DNA from: Candidatus Peribacteria bacterium RIFOXYB1_FULL_54_35
GTDB lineage: Bacteria > Patescibacteriota > Gracilibacteria > Peribacterales > Peribacteraceae
Reading direction: 5' to 3'
Assembly: GCA_001787755.1 (NCBI GenBank)
Contig: MFYJ01000007.1
Location: 272,585 to 336,584, forward strand
DNA: 64,000 nt
Below the pieces are notes generated by a model. It searched no databases and was not told the DNA's origin. It worked only from the letters and a program-made list of their open reading frames with translations. The position numbers and the translations under genes were made by a program. This document shows, piece after piece, positions 49,243 through 57,950 of the stretch (positions within the stretch are counted from its first letter, which is position 1; each line of letters begins with the position of its first letter).

Positions 49243-49614
49243 ATGCTTGTCATACGACTCCAGCGTACCGGCCGCGGCAATGAACCTACATTCAGGCTTG
49301 TGGTTGCAGAACACTCTGCACCGGTGAAGGGGCGTTTTAAGGAAATGCTCGGTTTCTACCTCCCCGCGCACGATCCAGTGGAGTTAAAGTTCAATGAGGA
49401 ACGTATCACTCACTGGGTTTCCCTTGGTGCCAAACCGAGCAACACAGTGGCACGTCTTCTTTCGAAGCATGGTATGAAAGGGCTGGAGAAGTACTTTAAG
49501 ACATACGCAAAGCGGAAGTCCAAGAAGGCACCTGCAGAACCCGCAAAAGAAGAGAAGGCTCCAGAGGAAAGTAAGGGGCAGGCGGATGTGGGTGACAAAG
49601 GGAAGGAAGAGTAA
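49243..49614 (+). CDS. rpsP: Ribosomal protein S16
   Basis: 123 residues from the ATG at 49243. IRLQRTGRGNEPTFRLVVAEHSAPVKGRF and LGFYLPAHDP are the S16 signature. The body ends by about residue 85; a Lys/Glu/Ala-rich tail of ~40 residues is extra. It assembles with 16S rRNA. It precedes a KH protein, the usual neighbour of rpsP. Confidence 0.96.
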   Translation: MLVIRLQRTGRGNEPTFRLVVAEHSAPVKGRFKEMLGFYLPAHDPVELKFNEERITHWVSLGAKPSNTVARLLSKHGMKGLEKYFKTYAKRKSKKAPAEPAKEEKAPEESKGQADVGDKGKEE

Positions 49615-49629
49615 TACACTACGCGAAGT

Positions 49630-49899
49630 ATGACAGCTGCTGAGCTCCCAGGCGCAAGTTTCCTCCAGTACGTTCTTGAGTCGCTTGTTGAGGATGTGAA
49701 AGAGCTCAAGATTGAATCCGTTGAGGATGATTTGGGCATTTTGCATACTATTCAGGTAAGCGAGAGAGATATGGGGAAACTCATTGGGAAAGGGGGCCAG
49801 ACTATCAAAGCTCTCCGCACCTTGCTGCGCATCATTGGAAGCAATTCTTCTAAACGTGTTAATCTGAAGGTCATAGAGCCTTCTCAAGCTTCTTCTTAA
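49630..49899 (+). CDS. khpA: KH-domain RNA-binding protein (KhpA-like)
   Basis: 89 residues. KH core LESLVEDVKELKIESVEDD followed by GKLIGKGGQTIKALRTLLRI (GxxG loop). It usually follows rpsP in bacterial operons, 15 bases here. It binds RNA in cell-division or ribosome contexts; the exact role is unknown. Confidence 0.9.
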   Translation: MTAAELPGASFLQYVLESLVEDVKELKIESVEDDLGILHTIQVSERDMGKLIGKGGQTIKALRTLLRIIGSNSSKRVNLKVIEPSQASS

Positions 49900-49916
49900 T
49901 TTCTTCCCCCACGCGT

Positions 49917-50234
49917 ATGCTTCGAGATCTATTAGAGAATGCGAGTGTCATCGAAATAGTCGCAACCTTTGTGGCGCTAGGTCTCATAGCTGCCACAATT
50001 CTGTGTCTCATTTACATTATTTTTGGAGGCATTTCCTTCATTCTCTCCGCTGGAAACGAGGAGAAGATTAAACGTGCGGTACACACTATCCGGTTTGCAG
50101 TCATTGGACTCTTTGTGTCTTTCATCGCTTTTTTCCTCGTGCGTTTCATCACAAATCTGCTCGATATTCCGTTTGAGTTGAGCTTCTCCAATATTGTCGA
50201 TCTCATGACAGAGATTTTTGCGTCGCTCTCTTAA
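49917..50234 (+). CDS. Two-helix membrane protein, VirB2/TrbC-like
   Basis: 105 residues with two hydrophobic helices (about 15-40 and 60-90) and IIFGGISFILSAGNEEKIKRAV between them. This layout is typical of small pilin-like VirB2/TrbC proteins common in Patescibacteria. No type IV secretion genes accompany it, so function is uncertain. Confidence 0.65.
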   Translation: MLRDLLENASVIEIVATFVALGLIAATILCLIYIIFGGISFILSAGNEEKIKRAVHTIRFAVIGLFVSFIAFFLVRFITNLLDIPFELSFSNIVDLMTEIFASLS

Positions 50235-50263
50235 GGAAGAGCACTACTGCTTCGATACTAAAT

Positions 50264-50290
50264 AAAGCCCGGAGAATCCGGGCTTTTTAT
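50264..50290. terminator. Bidirectional rho-independent terminator
   Basis: AAAGCCCGGA (50264-50273), loop GAA, TCCGGGCTTT (50277-50286) plus T-run, between convergent genes. Confidence 0.92.
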
Positions 50291-50309
50291 AATCGAAGGA
50301 AGGACGTAC

Positions 50310-52118
50310 TCAGAGGAAGAACTTGCGTCTCTGGAGTGCGGCAGAAAGGGCACTCATTATTCCTGTGAGGCTCACAAATATGCTCCCAAATCCTATACCT
50401 GATGGGGGAAGTTCCGTGATGACACTCATGCTGGAAGTGTAGACACGCTCATTCAGGGAGAGCGTTTCTATGCCATCACCGCTGACAGATACAACGTTGT
50501 TGATCATCTGTCCATTCGGCAGGTTCGGTGAGACGCGGGCGGTATACCGCACGCTCCATTCTTCTCCGGGTGCAAGTCGCGGCACTGTCCACGACAGACG
50601 GTCTCCCTGCAGCTGGCCATAGGGGGAGCCTATCACCTGCATGAACCGGGTATCGATGCGATCCTGAACTGCAATGTTGTGGAACGGCTGGTTTGTGGTA
50701 TTCCGAAGGAAGATGGAGTAACTCACGGTATCTCCCGGGCGCACTTCACTGCGGTCTGCAGTCTTGCGAAGCAGAATGGGTGTGTTGCTGGTTGTTGCCA
50801 TTGGGGCAAGAGCTATGCCGCCTCCTCCGGCTCGGCGCTCATCGGAGACGTGTGTCGTATCCACGGCAACATGGCCCAGTACCTCCGTGCTTGCACGCAT
50901 GCGTTCTCCAAGGGGTGCGTCGCTGCGAACCCGCCCTGAAACACGCAAAGTCCTGCTGCCGTGCGGACTCACAGTGAGGCCTACCCAGCGGACATTCGTT
51001 CCTGTCCACTGTCCCCCCTCCTCTGCGGATACGAATTCCATGTAATTCGGGAGAGCGGTATTCACGCTCACCTCGGTTGCGAGGTTGTTCGAATTGTTCC
51101 GGATGGCAATCGTGTATGTCACTGTATCGCCTTTCACCACACTCTCCAGTCCATCGGAGATGGATACGTCGATCGTCGATCCGAGGGTGCCGGTGTACAC
51201 GCCGGTTGTGTCCTTTGCGAGAGAGGGACCTGAAGACACTTTGAACTGAATGGCTACGTTATCGGGTGCTCCACGGTCTACACGTGCCGAGAGGTAGTAC
51301 TCTCGTATCTCTCCCGCTTCGATCTGTTGGCTGCCCCACTCCACAATACTTCTGTCTACTCGTGGGTTCTCTGTAGCATTGATGAAACTCAGGAAAACCG
51401 AGAGGTCTGTCCGCAGACGGAAGACGCGGCTCGGACCCTTCGTATTGTCTACAACGATGCGGTAGGTGAGCTTCTCGTCCGGCTCTGCATACGCCTTTCC
51501 GTCACTGACAGAGAGCCTGAGAGGCGGGACACTCTGGTCGGTCGGGTCATCCGCTATTCCTTCAATGCGTGTGATGTCTGTTGCTTCTTCACCCTCGGCA
51601 TAGACCTTCGCCACAACCATCAGATCCTGCTCAGCGCGGGGTTTGATATTCACGTTCACATACAGCTTCCGGGTTTGTCCCGGGTACACCGTGACATTCC
51701 GCCAGACGACGTAATCTCCTATGTTGTCTCCGCCGTTGGAGGAAGAGATGAGGTTCGTTTGGTGGGGAATGAAGAACTGCACATCGATATTCCGGTTCTC
51801 TTCCCTGTCGCTGTTGAGTGAGATGGTGTAGGTCATGTGACCGTTTGCCTTCACTGTTTTGAGCCCGTCTGTGATATCGACGAAGAGTCCTTTCCCTGTC
51901 GGGCCTTCGGACTCATCATGCAGGGAGAGACATTGCGAGTCTTGGGGGTAGTCAATTTTCCCGTCGAAATCGTTGTCTATGCCGTCCGCGCATTCTGTTG
52001 AGGCGGCAAATACCCCCTCAGCTGGAGGAGCAATGAGCACGCTGTGAACGACTGTAATGAGCAGCGCACAACCCACCAGGGCTGCAATCGTCTTTATGCG
52101 AGAATTGGCGCAGGACAT
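50310..52118 (-). CDS. DUF11-repeat surface protein with C-terminal membrane anchor
   Basis: 602 residues. After a signal-like helix (ALVGCALLITVVHSVLI) comes a Ca-binding-type C-DGIDND-DGKID-P-DSQC motif. About four DUF11-type repeats of ~110 residues follow (KGLFVDITDGLKTVKANGHM..., RLSVSDGKAYAEPDEKLTY..., DVSISDGLESVVKGDTVTY..., LRKTADRSEVRPGDTVSY...). The end has LPPSGIG, a membrane helix and RRK, a sorting-like tail. Probably a surface adhesin or sheath protein. Confidence 0.88.
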   Translation of the reverse strand: MSCANSRIKTIAALVGCALLITVVHSVLIAPPAEGVFAASTECADGIDNDFDGKIDYPQDSQCLSLHDESEGPTGKGLFVDITDGLKTVKANGHMTYTISLNSDREENRNIDVQFFIPHQTNLISSSNGGDNIGDYVVWRNVTVYPGQTRKLYVNVNIKPRAEQDLMVVAKVYAEGEEATDITRIEGIADDPTDQSVPPLRLSVSDGKAYAEPDEKLTYRIVVDNTKGPSRVFRLRTDLSVFLSFINATENPRVDRSIVEWGSQQIEAGEIREYYLSARVDRGAPDNVAIQFKVSSGPSLAKDTTGVYTGTLGSTIDVSISDGLESVVKGDTVTYTIAIRNNSNNLATEVSVNTALPNYMEFVSAEEGGQWTGTNVRWVGLTVSPHGSRTLRVSGRVRSDAPLGERMRASTEVLGHVAVDTTHVSDERRAGGGGIALAPMATTSNTPILLRKTADRSEVRPGDTVSYSIFLRNTTNQPFHNIAVQDRIDTRFMQVIGSPYGQLQGDRLSWTVPRLAPGEEWSVRYTARVSPNLPNGQMINNVVSVSGDGIETLSLNERVYTSSMSVITELPPSGIGFGSIFVSLTGIMSALSAALQRRKFFL

Positions 52119-52150
52119 GCAAATTTAGGGGAAGCACGCAAAAGGAGATG

Positions 52151-52179
52151 AATATAAGTCTTAGTAGATTAATTGTCAA
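52151..52179 (-). promoter_or_regulatory. Strong sigma-70 promoter of the DUF11 surface gene
   Basis: On the minus strand TTGACA (52179-52174), 17 bases, TATATT (52156-52151); start codon at 52118, about 26 bases downstream of the transcription start. Confidence 0.75.
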
Positions 52180-52349
52180 CAGTCTTGTGTAGTATTATTC
52201 AGGCAGATAGTGGGTTTCCAGGCGATGGATTAAAAATTGGTGGAAGGGAGACTCCAAGACTTTCTGCCACAGTGTATCAAGCCAGAGTATATATGAGACT
52301 ATAACGATGCTAATTTCATTCTCGTCTCTAATAAGCCAGGAATACCACA

Positions 52350-52377
52350 TTGACATCTAGTATCAATACAGTATTAT
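52350..52377 (+). promoter_or_regulatory. Promoter of the 119-aa gene
   Basis: TTGACA (52350-52355), 16 bases, TATTAT (52372-52377); ATG at 52403, leader about 18 bases. Together with the opposite promoter this explains the AT-rich 52119-52402 spacer, which holds no gene that I can see. Confidence 0.65.
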
Positions 52378-52402
52378 ACTGTTGTCATTCCCCAACTCTT
52401 TT

Positions 52403-52762
52403 ATGAACAAGCCTGCAGCAGGAGATGAAATTGACTCACTTGCAGAACACCTGAGACAGCTTGTTGTTCATGGCAGAGCCCGTCGGGATGAGGTAGTTCA
52501 GGGGATGAGAGAGTTGACACCAAACAGGATTGTAGAGCTGACCCATTGGGCCGAAGGAACGTTAGACAATTCTCCATCTTTGACAGTAGTCGAGGCTGCG
52601 CTTGTCTTTGGTATGCAGAAACAGCTCCGTCTTCGTTCAGGAGAGTCACCAGTTCAAGCTGGGCTATTTGTCGCAACATTAGTTAGTAGCGTTCGAGACA
52701 GAGTACTGGACGGCGGAGTCTTCGTGAGTCCAGACACCAGCGGGGCAGTACCTGCTGTATGA
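52403..52762 (+). CDS. Hypothetical protein (119 aa)
   Basis: A soluble, partly helical protein from the ATG at 52403 (the in-frame ATG at 52382 lies at the transcription start and is less likely). Central AEHLRQLVVHGRARRDEVVQGMREL and a following helix. Own promoter, no neighbours on the strand. Family unknown. Confidence 0.6.
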   Translation: MNKPAAGDEIDSLAEHLRQLVVHGRARRDEVVQGMRELTPNRIVELTHWAEGTLDNSPSLTVVEAALVFGMQKQLRLRSGESPVQAGLFVATLVSSVRDRVLDGGVFVSPDTSGAVPAV

Positions 52763-52800
52763 GTGGCAGACAATCGAGTATTTGTCGCTTCTTTTTTCAT

Positions 52801-52892
52801 TGTGCCCCACTTCGCGCTCCGCGCTTCGCGGGGCACATTTCGCTCGCTGTTCACCTGGCCTGACACGCGAAGCTCTTCGCGAAGCGAAGAGC
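52801..52892. terminator. Nested hairpins downstream of tRNA-Val
   Basis: TGTGCCCC (52801-52808) with GGGGCACA (52830-52837), and GCTCTTCGC (52872-52880) with GCGAAGAGC (52884-52892). The words TTCGCG and GCGAAG repeat many times. They lie past the 3' end of the minus-strand tRNA-Val and past the plus-strand gene end. Confidence 0.55.
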
Positions 52893-52898
52893 GAAGTG

Positions 52899-52976
52899 TG
52901 GTGGGTGGTACAGGAGTCGAACCTGTGACCTTCTGGGTGTAAACCAGACGCTCTAGACCAACTGAGCTAACCACCC
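52899..52976 (-). tRNA. tRNA-Val (UAC)
   Basis: 5' GGGTGGT pairs with 3' ACCACCC; D-arm GCTC...GAGC, anticodon stem TCTGG/CCAGA with loop TTTACAC (anticodon UAC), T-arm with GTTCGAA. The CCA end is encoded. Confidence 0.95.
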
Positions 52977-53000
52977 GCTTGTGCGAAAGTTTCGTGAGAG

Positions 53001-53061
53001 ACCAACTGCTTGCCGGTTGTAGTCCGCTTTCAGCGGACGAAGGCCGGAGCTAACCACCCGT
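53001..53061 (-). pseudogene. Broken duplicate of the 5' part of tRNA-Val
   Basis: GACCAACTG (53001-53009) and GAGCTAACCACCCG (53048-53061) copy the contiguous segment at 52956-52977 of the tRNA, but are split by a ~38-base insert holding the hairpin GTCCGCTTTCAGCGGAC. It lies just upstream of the functional tRNA. Confidence 0.6.
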
Positions 53062-53121
53062 AGGGCCAAAAGTGTAGCATACTGTTGCTTGTATGCGAGC
53101 TTCTCCCTACACTCCCTGCCG

Positions 53122-53331
53122 ATGAATATTCTCCACAGCATTGTCTCTGTGCTCCTCGTGTTCGCGATTCTTGTGCAGCACCGTGCATCAGGTCTTTCGG
53201 CAACATTCGGTGGCAGCGGTGCCTCCAACTTTGTACAACGCAGAGGTGCGGAAAAAGTGATCTACAAAGCGAGCATTTGGCTCAGTGTCGCTTTTTTTGC
53301 GCTTTCTGTTCTCCGGTGGTATATCTACTAA
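53122..53331 (+). CDS. secG: Preprotein translocase subunit SecG
   Basis: 69 residues from the ATG at 53122. Two membrane helices (about 5-22 and 49-68), the connecting loop with HRASGLSATFGGSG, typical of SecG (GGxG loop), and RRGAEKVIYKASIW before the second helix. It aids SecYE channel function. Confidence 0.9.
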   Translation: MNILHSIVSVLLVFAILVQHRASGLSATFGGSGASNFVQRRGAEKVIYKASIWLSVAFFALSVLRWYIY

Positions 53332-53376
53332 GAGTCCGGTGATTCTCTCAGGAATCTCCGCTATACTCTGCAGAGC

Positions 53377-55581
53377 ATGTTTCGAGTTTTCCGAGTTTTT
53401 GCCAAGCACGAACGGACGATCCTCCTCCTCTTTCTCGTCCTCTTCTTCCTGAGCGCAGCTGTGCTTCTGAGGAGGTTTTATGTAGAGAGCACTGTGCTCG
53501 TGCCCGATCGCGGGGGAACGTACATCGAAGGTTCCATCGGTGAGCTCCAGCCTCTCATACCATGGTTTACCGTCACGAACGATGTGAACCGTGACATTGT
53601 CTCACTCGTTTTCGCAGGCTTGCAGAAATACAACCCTGAAACGAGAAAGGTTGAAGATGACTTGGGAGTGCTCCAGGTCTCACAGGATAATAAGGTCTAC
53701 ACAGTACGTCTCCGGGAGAATCTCGAGTGGCACGATGCAACACCGGAGCATCCGCACCCCGTGACCGCTGATGATGTTCTCTTTACTTTCCAGTCTATTC
53801 AAGACCCGGATTTTCCCAATAGCCTTCTCCATCAGAATTTTCTCGGTGTGACCATTGAAAAAGCAGATGAGCGTACGGTGAAGTTCACACTGGAGAAGCC
53901 CTATCGGTTCTTCGCGAGCAATCTGACGCTCGGTCTTGTCCCCCGAGAGCCTTTTGAGGGTGTTCCTGCCGGGAAATTTGACCAGGCGCTCGATTTTGGT
54001 TTTGAGCCTGTGGGTGCCGGTCCCTATGCATTCCGCGGACTCGTGCAGACCGATTTGAGTGTAGAAATAACTCTGGAGCGTTTCTCCAGGCCGCTTGAGC
54101 CTTTCTACCATCTCGAACGGGTCATCTTCCGTGTCTTCCCGGATTACAACACGCTCCTTTCTGATATCCGTAATTTGGATGGTGTCCGCCTTGTCCCGCG
54201 GAATGAGAAGGGGGAGCCAGTCGTTCCGCGGAGCTTCCAGGCAGTGAACTACACGCTCCCGCAGTATGTAGCTCTGTTCTTCAATCTCGACCGGGAAATT
54301 CTCTCTGACCGGGAACTGCGTCTCGGTCTGCAGTTGGGAACAAACAAGCAGGCAATCGTCAGTGCTGTGAACGAAATTGTCATTACAGATACTCCTCTCC
54401 TGGAAATAGATAACGCTGACTGGCGGTACCAGTACGATCCTCTACTGGCACAGGGTGCCCTCTTTTCCTCGGATTGGCATCTCCCGGAGAAGGTTCGCCT
54501 CCAGCGCCTCCTGGAACTATGGGAAGCAAACAGTGTCGGTCCCCTCTCCATGGAGCCGATAGTGTACTTGGATACAGGTGCCTCGCTCATAGTGACCGGC
54601 TCACTCCTGGATGTGCAGATAGGAGCAAAGCTCAATGACATACCTATTGAGGCCGCCACACAAACAGGTACTTGGCGCGTGGCACTTCCAACACACGGTG
54701 GGACAGGGAGTATCAGGCTGGGGAATAACCTCCTCCGCCTGGAAGACCCGAAGAAGGGCATCGTTGATTCATTCTACCTTTGGAGAACAACCAACCCCCG
54801 GGACTACAAACTGGCTTCACTGGAGCAGAAACTTCTCGAACAGTTCATTGCTTCCCGGGTGGAAATTCTCCCTCCCGAAGAGAGAATCATGGTTTCTGAT
54901 CTGTATCTTGAGAAAGGATTCCTCAGGCGCCGGCTCTCCACCGATCCCACGGACATTCGTGTCAACGACAAGGGGGAGAAGCTCTCGCTTAAACTTCTCA
55001 CGAGCAGCCGTCCCCCACAGTATGGGGAAATAGCTGAGGAAATTCAGAGACAATGGGCTCAACTCGGGGTGCATGTTGGCATCGAGATGCCCGAGAAACG
55101 GTCCGAATTTGAAGAAAAACTTATCAACCGTGATTACGACATTCTGCTGTTCGGCCAATCCCTGCTGGATAACCTTGACAGTTTTCCCTATTGGCACAGC
55201 AGCGGCATCCAGCAATTTACGGGGAAGAGATCCGATCTCCGCATCGATGCCTACAATCTTTCACAGTATTCCTCTCTCAAAGCGGATTCTCTGCTTGAAG
55301 TGATACGGGAAGCGAAGGACAGCAAAGAGCAGGAAGAAGCTCTGCAGGATCTCGAGGAAGTACTGAAGCAGGATGTACCGGCTATTTTCCTCTACTCCCC
55401 TCTCTACACGTTCGCGTACAATACCCGCCTGAATGGAGTGCGTTTGGGCAGGCCTTCGCTTCATTCGGACCGCTTCCTCACGCTCCACAGGTGGTACCTG
55501 AAGGAGGATCGTGAATTCATGCCTGGGAAGAGCTGGCTTTCGGTTATTCCCTGGCTTTTCTCTCCCTCTGAATGGCAGTGA
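53377..55581 (+). CDS. Membrane-anchored peptide-binding protein (SBP family 5)
   Basis: 734 residues. An N-terminal helix (about 15-32) anchors the protein instead of a lipobox. The SBP_bac_5 domain shows DRGGTYIEGSIGELQPLIPW, the YTVRLRENLEWHDA and ADDVLFTFQSIQDPDF signature, VGAGPYAFRGL, and DYDILLFGQSLLDNLD near the end. It binds oligopeptides or similar ligands. No ABC permease genes are next to it, which makes it an orphan; downstream is rplI. Confidence 0.93.
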   Translation: MFRVFRVFAKHERTILLLFLVLFFLSAAVLLRRFYVESTVLVPDRGGTYIEGSIGELQPLIPWFTVTNDVNRDIVSLVFAGLQKYNPETRKVEDDLGVLQVSQDNKVYTVRLRENLEWHDATPEHPHPVTADDVLFTFQSIQDPDFPNSLLHQNFLGVTIEKADERTVKFTLEKPYRFFASNLTLGLVPREPFEGVPAGKFDQALDFGFEPVGAGPYAFRGLVQTDLSVEITLERFSRPLEPFYHLERVIFRVFPDYNTLLSDIRNLDGVRLVPRNEKGEPVVPRSFQAVNYTLPQYVALFFNLDREILSDRELRLGLQLGTNKQAIVSAVNEIVITDTPLLEIDNADWRYQYDPLLAQGALFSSDWHLPEKVRLQRLLELWEANSVGPLSMEPIVYLDTGASLIVTGSLLDVQIGAKLNDIPIEAATQTGTWRVALPTHGGTGSIRLGNNLLRLEDPKKGIVDSFYLWRTTNPRDYKLASLEQKLLEQFIASRVEILPPEERIMVSDLYLEKGFLRRRLSTDPTDIRVNDKGEKLSLKLLTSSRPPQYGEIAEEIQRQWAQLGVHVGIEMPEKRSEFEEKLINRDYDILLFGQSLLDNLDSFPYWHSSGIQQFTGKRSDLRIDAYNLSQYSSLKADSLLEVIREAKDSKEQEEALQDLEEVLKQDVPAIFLYSPLYTFAYNTRLNGVRLGRPSLHSDRFLTLHRWYLKEDREFMPGKSWLSVIPWLFSPSEWQ

Positions 55582-55611
55582 GAAGCCATTTCTCTGCCTC
55601 AAACAATACCG

Positions 55612-55640
55612 TTGACAAGGGTTCTTTACCCGAGTAAACT
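55612..55640 (+). promoter_or_regulatory. rplI promoter
   Basis: TTGACA (55612-55617), 17 bases, TAAACT (55635-55640); ATG at 55664. Confidence 0.6.
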
Positions 55641-55663
55641 TTCTCGGCTTTCGGAAAAATCCT

Positions 55664-56110
55664 ATGGAAATTCTCTTACTTGAAGACCTCCCAGGCATCG
55701 GAAAAAAGAACGATTTGCTCATCGTGGGTGATGGGTATGCCATGAATAAGCTCCTCCCGAACCGAATGGCACTCGTTGCTACTCCCACCGTCCGCCGCAG
55801 GTATGCAGAGCAGATCCGCCGTCGGGCAATGGAGAAAGCGGCAGAAGTTGCTGCACAGCAGGCTGGTGGTTCCCAGATACAGGGAAAGAAGATCACCATT
55901 GCCAAGAAAGCGACGAAGACCGGAAAGCTCTATGCTGCAGTCGCAGAGAAGCTTATTGCGGATGAAATCAAGAAGCAGCTCAAAGTTGCAGTGAAGGAAG
56001 ATGCCATCACCGTGGCAGAACCCATCAAGTCTCTTGGTACGCATACAGTGAACGTGGTTCTTGCTGGCATCGCCCACTCGCTCACCGTCGAGGTGACACA
56101 GGAAAAGTAA
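55664..56110 (+). CDS. rplI: Ribosomal protein L9
   Basis: 148 residues, full length. The N-terminal LLEDLPGIGKKNDLLIVGDGYAMNKLLPNRMAL motif is diagnostic, then a long connecting helix and the C-terminal domain ending VNVVLAGIAHSLTVEVTQE. It binds 23S rRNA. Confidence 0.97.
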   Translation: MEILLLEDLPGIGKKNDLLIVGDGYAMNKLLPNRMALVATPTVRRRYAEQIRRRAMEKAAEVAAQQAGGSQIQGKKITIAKKATKTGKLYAAVAEKLIADEIKKQLKVAVKEDAITVAEPIKSLGTHTVNVVLAGIAHSLTVEVTQEK

Positions 56111-56186
56111 GTGTTCTGTCTACCAGATGCTGGGAGAGGCCCTGTGTTTTTCACGTGCGGTATTTGCGGTACACTGAGGCATACAT

Positions 56187-56263
56187 GGGCCAGTAGCTCA
56201 GTTGGTTAGAGCCCCGGACTTATAAACCGGCGGTCGGTGGTTCAAGTCCACCCTGGCCCACCA
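56187..56263 (+). tRNA. tRNA-Ile (UAU)
   Basis: GGGCCAG pairs with CTGGCCC; D-arm GCTC...GAGC; anticodon arm CCGGA/ACCGG with loop CTTATAA, anticodon UAU; T-arm with GTTCAAG; CCA encoded. Bacteria usually read AUA with a lysidine-modified CAU; a UAU anticodon is uncommon. The lowest anticodon-stem pair is an A-A mismatch. Confidence 0.88.
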
Positions 56264-56618
56264 TCCAAATCTTGTTCACCCTTATTTTTAAACTTCTTCG
56301 CTTGGTTATGCGAAGAGATGGTCCTACCTCCATCCAGGGCACCTGTAAGAGCAGCAGGGTTAGACCGGAAATTAATTTCAAAGCGGACTTTCCACTTCTG
56401 CCGAGTGCCTTCCGGCAGCCGGTCACGGAACACATCAACATGGTTGATAATGGCTTGTGGAAGAGGGAAAGAAGCTCTGATGCACGGTACCCGGGGGTCT
56501 CCAGTGCGTCTTTAACTTTCCTTGTCCTGAGAAACGCGTCAATTTGCTGCAGGACGCCAGCAATCCTACAAGGTTCTATGGCATTCGGCCTGTAGTCATA
56601 CCTCTCTATCTTCGTCAA
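56245..56618 (-). pseudogene. Possible frameshifted gene remnant next to tRNA-Ile
   Basis: On the minus strand one frame looks coding near 56618-56440 (IAGVLQQIDAFLRTRKVKDA) and a second from about 56490 to 56260 (QAIINHVDVFRDRLPEGTRQ). A single shift would join them into about 115 residues. The end runs into the tRNA, so the true terminus is unclear. No family recognised; position beside a tRNA is suggestive of a decayed integrated element, which is speculation. Confidence 0.35.
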
Positions 56619-56997
56619 CTTTGTCTGCTGGAGGTGGATAGTGGTTTTCTATTTTCATTGCACGAAGCTTCTCACGAAGAAATCCACTGAGTTCGAAGAC
56701 AACGGAGCAAGCCTTCCCATGGACAAGAGCGCACACTCTTCCTTTCAGAATCATCAGGAGATCAAGAATAGTTTCGGCCGGTGTCTTTGAATTGGCTCGT
56801 GCGTCTACCAATACTCGCACATGGCATGCTTGCTGGATTCGATCTCGCTCCTTTCCAAATGTCTCAGTCAGAGTGCTCTGCCTGTCGCTTGATGATGCCG
56901 GGAGTTCCTCTGTGTCCACGACAACGTCTACCTCGCCTTCGCTGCCTGTAATGTGAAGAAAATCGCCCATTGGGACATGTCTTATAATTCGTTTCAT
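56596..56997 (-). CDS. Hypothetical protein (133 aa)
   Basis: From the ATG at 56997. Residues 10-45 form strands (DFLHITGSEGEVDVVVDTEEL), the rest helices (KTPAETILDLLMILKGRVCAL, FELSGFLREKLRAMKI). No signal peptide or membrane helix. Family unknown. A possible frameshifted remnant overlaps its end. Confidence 0.6.
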   Translation of the reverse strand: MKRIIRHVPMGDFLHITGSEGEVDVVVDTEELPASSSDRQSTLTETFGKERDRIQQACHVRVLVDARANSKTPAETILDLLMILKGRVCALVHGKACSVVFELSGFLREKLRAMKIENHYPPPADKVDEDREV

Positions 56998-57103
56998 GAG
57001 GAATGTCAATGAAAGTTGTCCTTTGAGCCTTCGAATGGGATTTCTGGAAACGGGCGATTCTCGTTGCACCGGAAAACCAAACCGAGGATAATGCAAGGTT
57101 ACT

Positions 57104-57328
57104 ATGGACTTCGTCGAAGCTCTCCTCGGCTGGTCTGTTGTCATCGTCCTCCTCGAGTGGATCATGTGGAGAATTTTCTATAAGAAAACAGTCCGCATCT
57201 GTTTCCTCACGGAGCCCGATCTCCCTTTCTCCCGATACTTCACCATTGGAGCCATGCGGGTGCTCGCTATCCTTCATGCGGCATTTCTCATTGGAGTTAT
57301 TTTCTTCTTCTACAGCTTCCTATGGTGA
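57104..57328 (+). CDS. Small two-helix membrane protein
   Basis: 74 residues with hydrophobic helices at about 5-24 and 48-72. It overlaps the next gene start by seven bases, so it is coupled to the PH-like membrane protein. Family unknown. Confidence 0.65.
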   Translation: MDFVEALLGWSVVIVLLEWIMWRIFYKKTVRICFLTEPDLPFSRYFTIGAMRVLAILHAAFLIGVIFFFYSFLW

Positions 57329-57939
57329 TTGCCCGAGACTGTTCACGGCTGAGCAATCTTGATTTCCAGGGAAAGGATGCTGGAGAGACGTTTCAATTCC
57401 AATTTCACCAGCACTGGATACGCATGCTCTGGCCAGTCGCGAAACTCCTTCTGTGGAACACGGTGGTTTTTGGCATCGGATACTCCATATTCTTCATGAC
57501 GTTCATTGAAGATGATCTCACGCGCCGCCTGGCGCTCTCGCTTCTGACGCTTTTCTTTGTCCTTGTGTATTTCGAATTCCTTGTCCGCTTCTACCGCTAT
57601 CTTCTCTATGTGGTGGTTGTGACGGATAAGAAGGTCCACCGCATCAAGAAAACGCTCATCACACTCGATGACCATCTGAGTGTTGATCTCTGGATGATGC
57701 AGGATATCGAGAAGAGCCAGAACGGCATCATGCAGAATCTTCTTCGCTTTGGAACAATCATCCTTGAAGTGCAGGAAACGGTGATGCGGCTGCATTTCGT
57801 ACCAAATATTGCAAGTAAGTACGAGCAGATCATGTACCTCCGGGAGCAGGCAAGAGCGAAGATGGGGTACTTCGGCGGTGAAGCGAGGAGAGAATTGGAA
57901 AAGAAAGAGCCACTGGGAACAAAGGTCACAGCTATCTGA
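57322..57939 (+). CDS. Membrane protein with bacterial PH-like domain
   Basis: 205 residues. Two helices (about 37-58 and 68-90) are followed by YRYLLYVVVVTDKKVHRIKK and further strands resembling the bPH_2 (DUF304-type) domain found after paired membrane helices. It probably sits in the inner membrane; function unknown. Coupled to the small protein before it. Confidence 0.75.
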   Translation: MVIARDCSRLSNLDFQGKDAGETFQFQFHQHWIRMLWPVAKLLLWNTVVFGIGYSIFFMTFIEDDLTRRLALSLLTLFFVLVYFEFLVRFYRYLLYVVVVTDKKVHRIKKTLITLDDHLSVDLWMMQDIEKSQNGIMQNLLRFGTIILEVQETVMRLHFVPNIASKYEQIMYLREQARAKMGYFGGEARRELEKKEPLGTKVTAI

Positions 57940-57950
57940 TATCGGACACC

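Noticed and set aside
56220-56300. Peptide ending MVGQGGLEPPTAGL read across tRNA-Ile
   Set aside because: A well-known translation artefact of tRNA sequence, not a protein.
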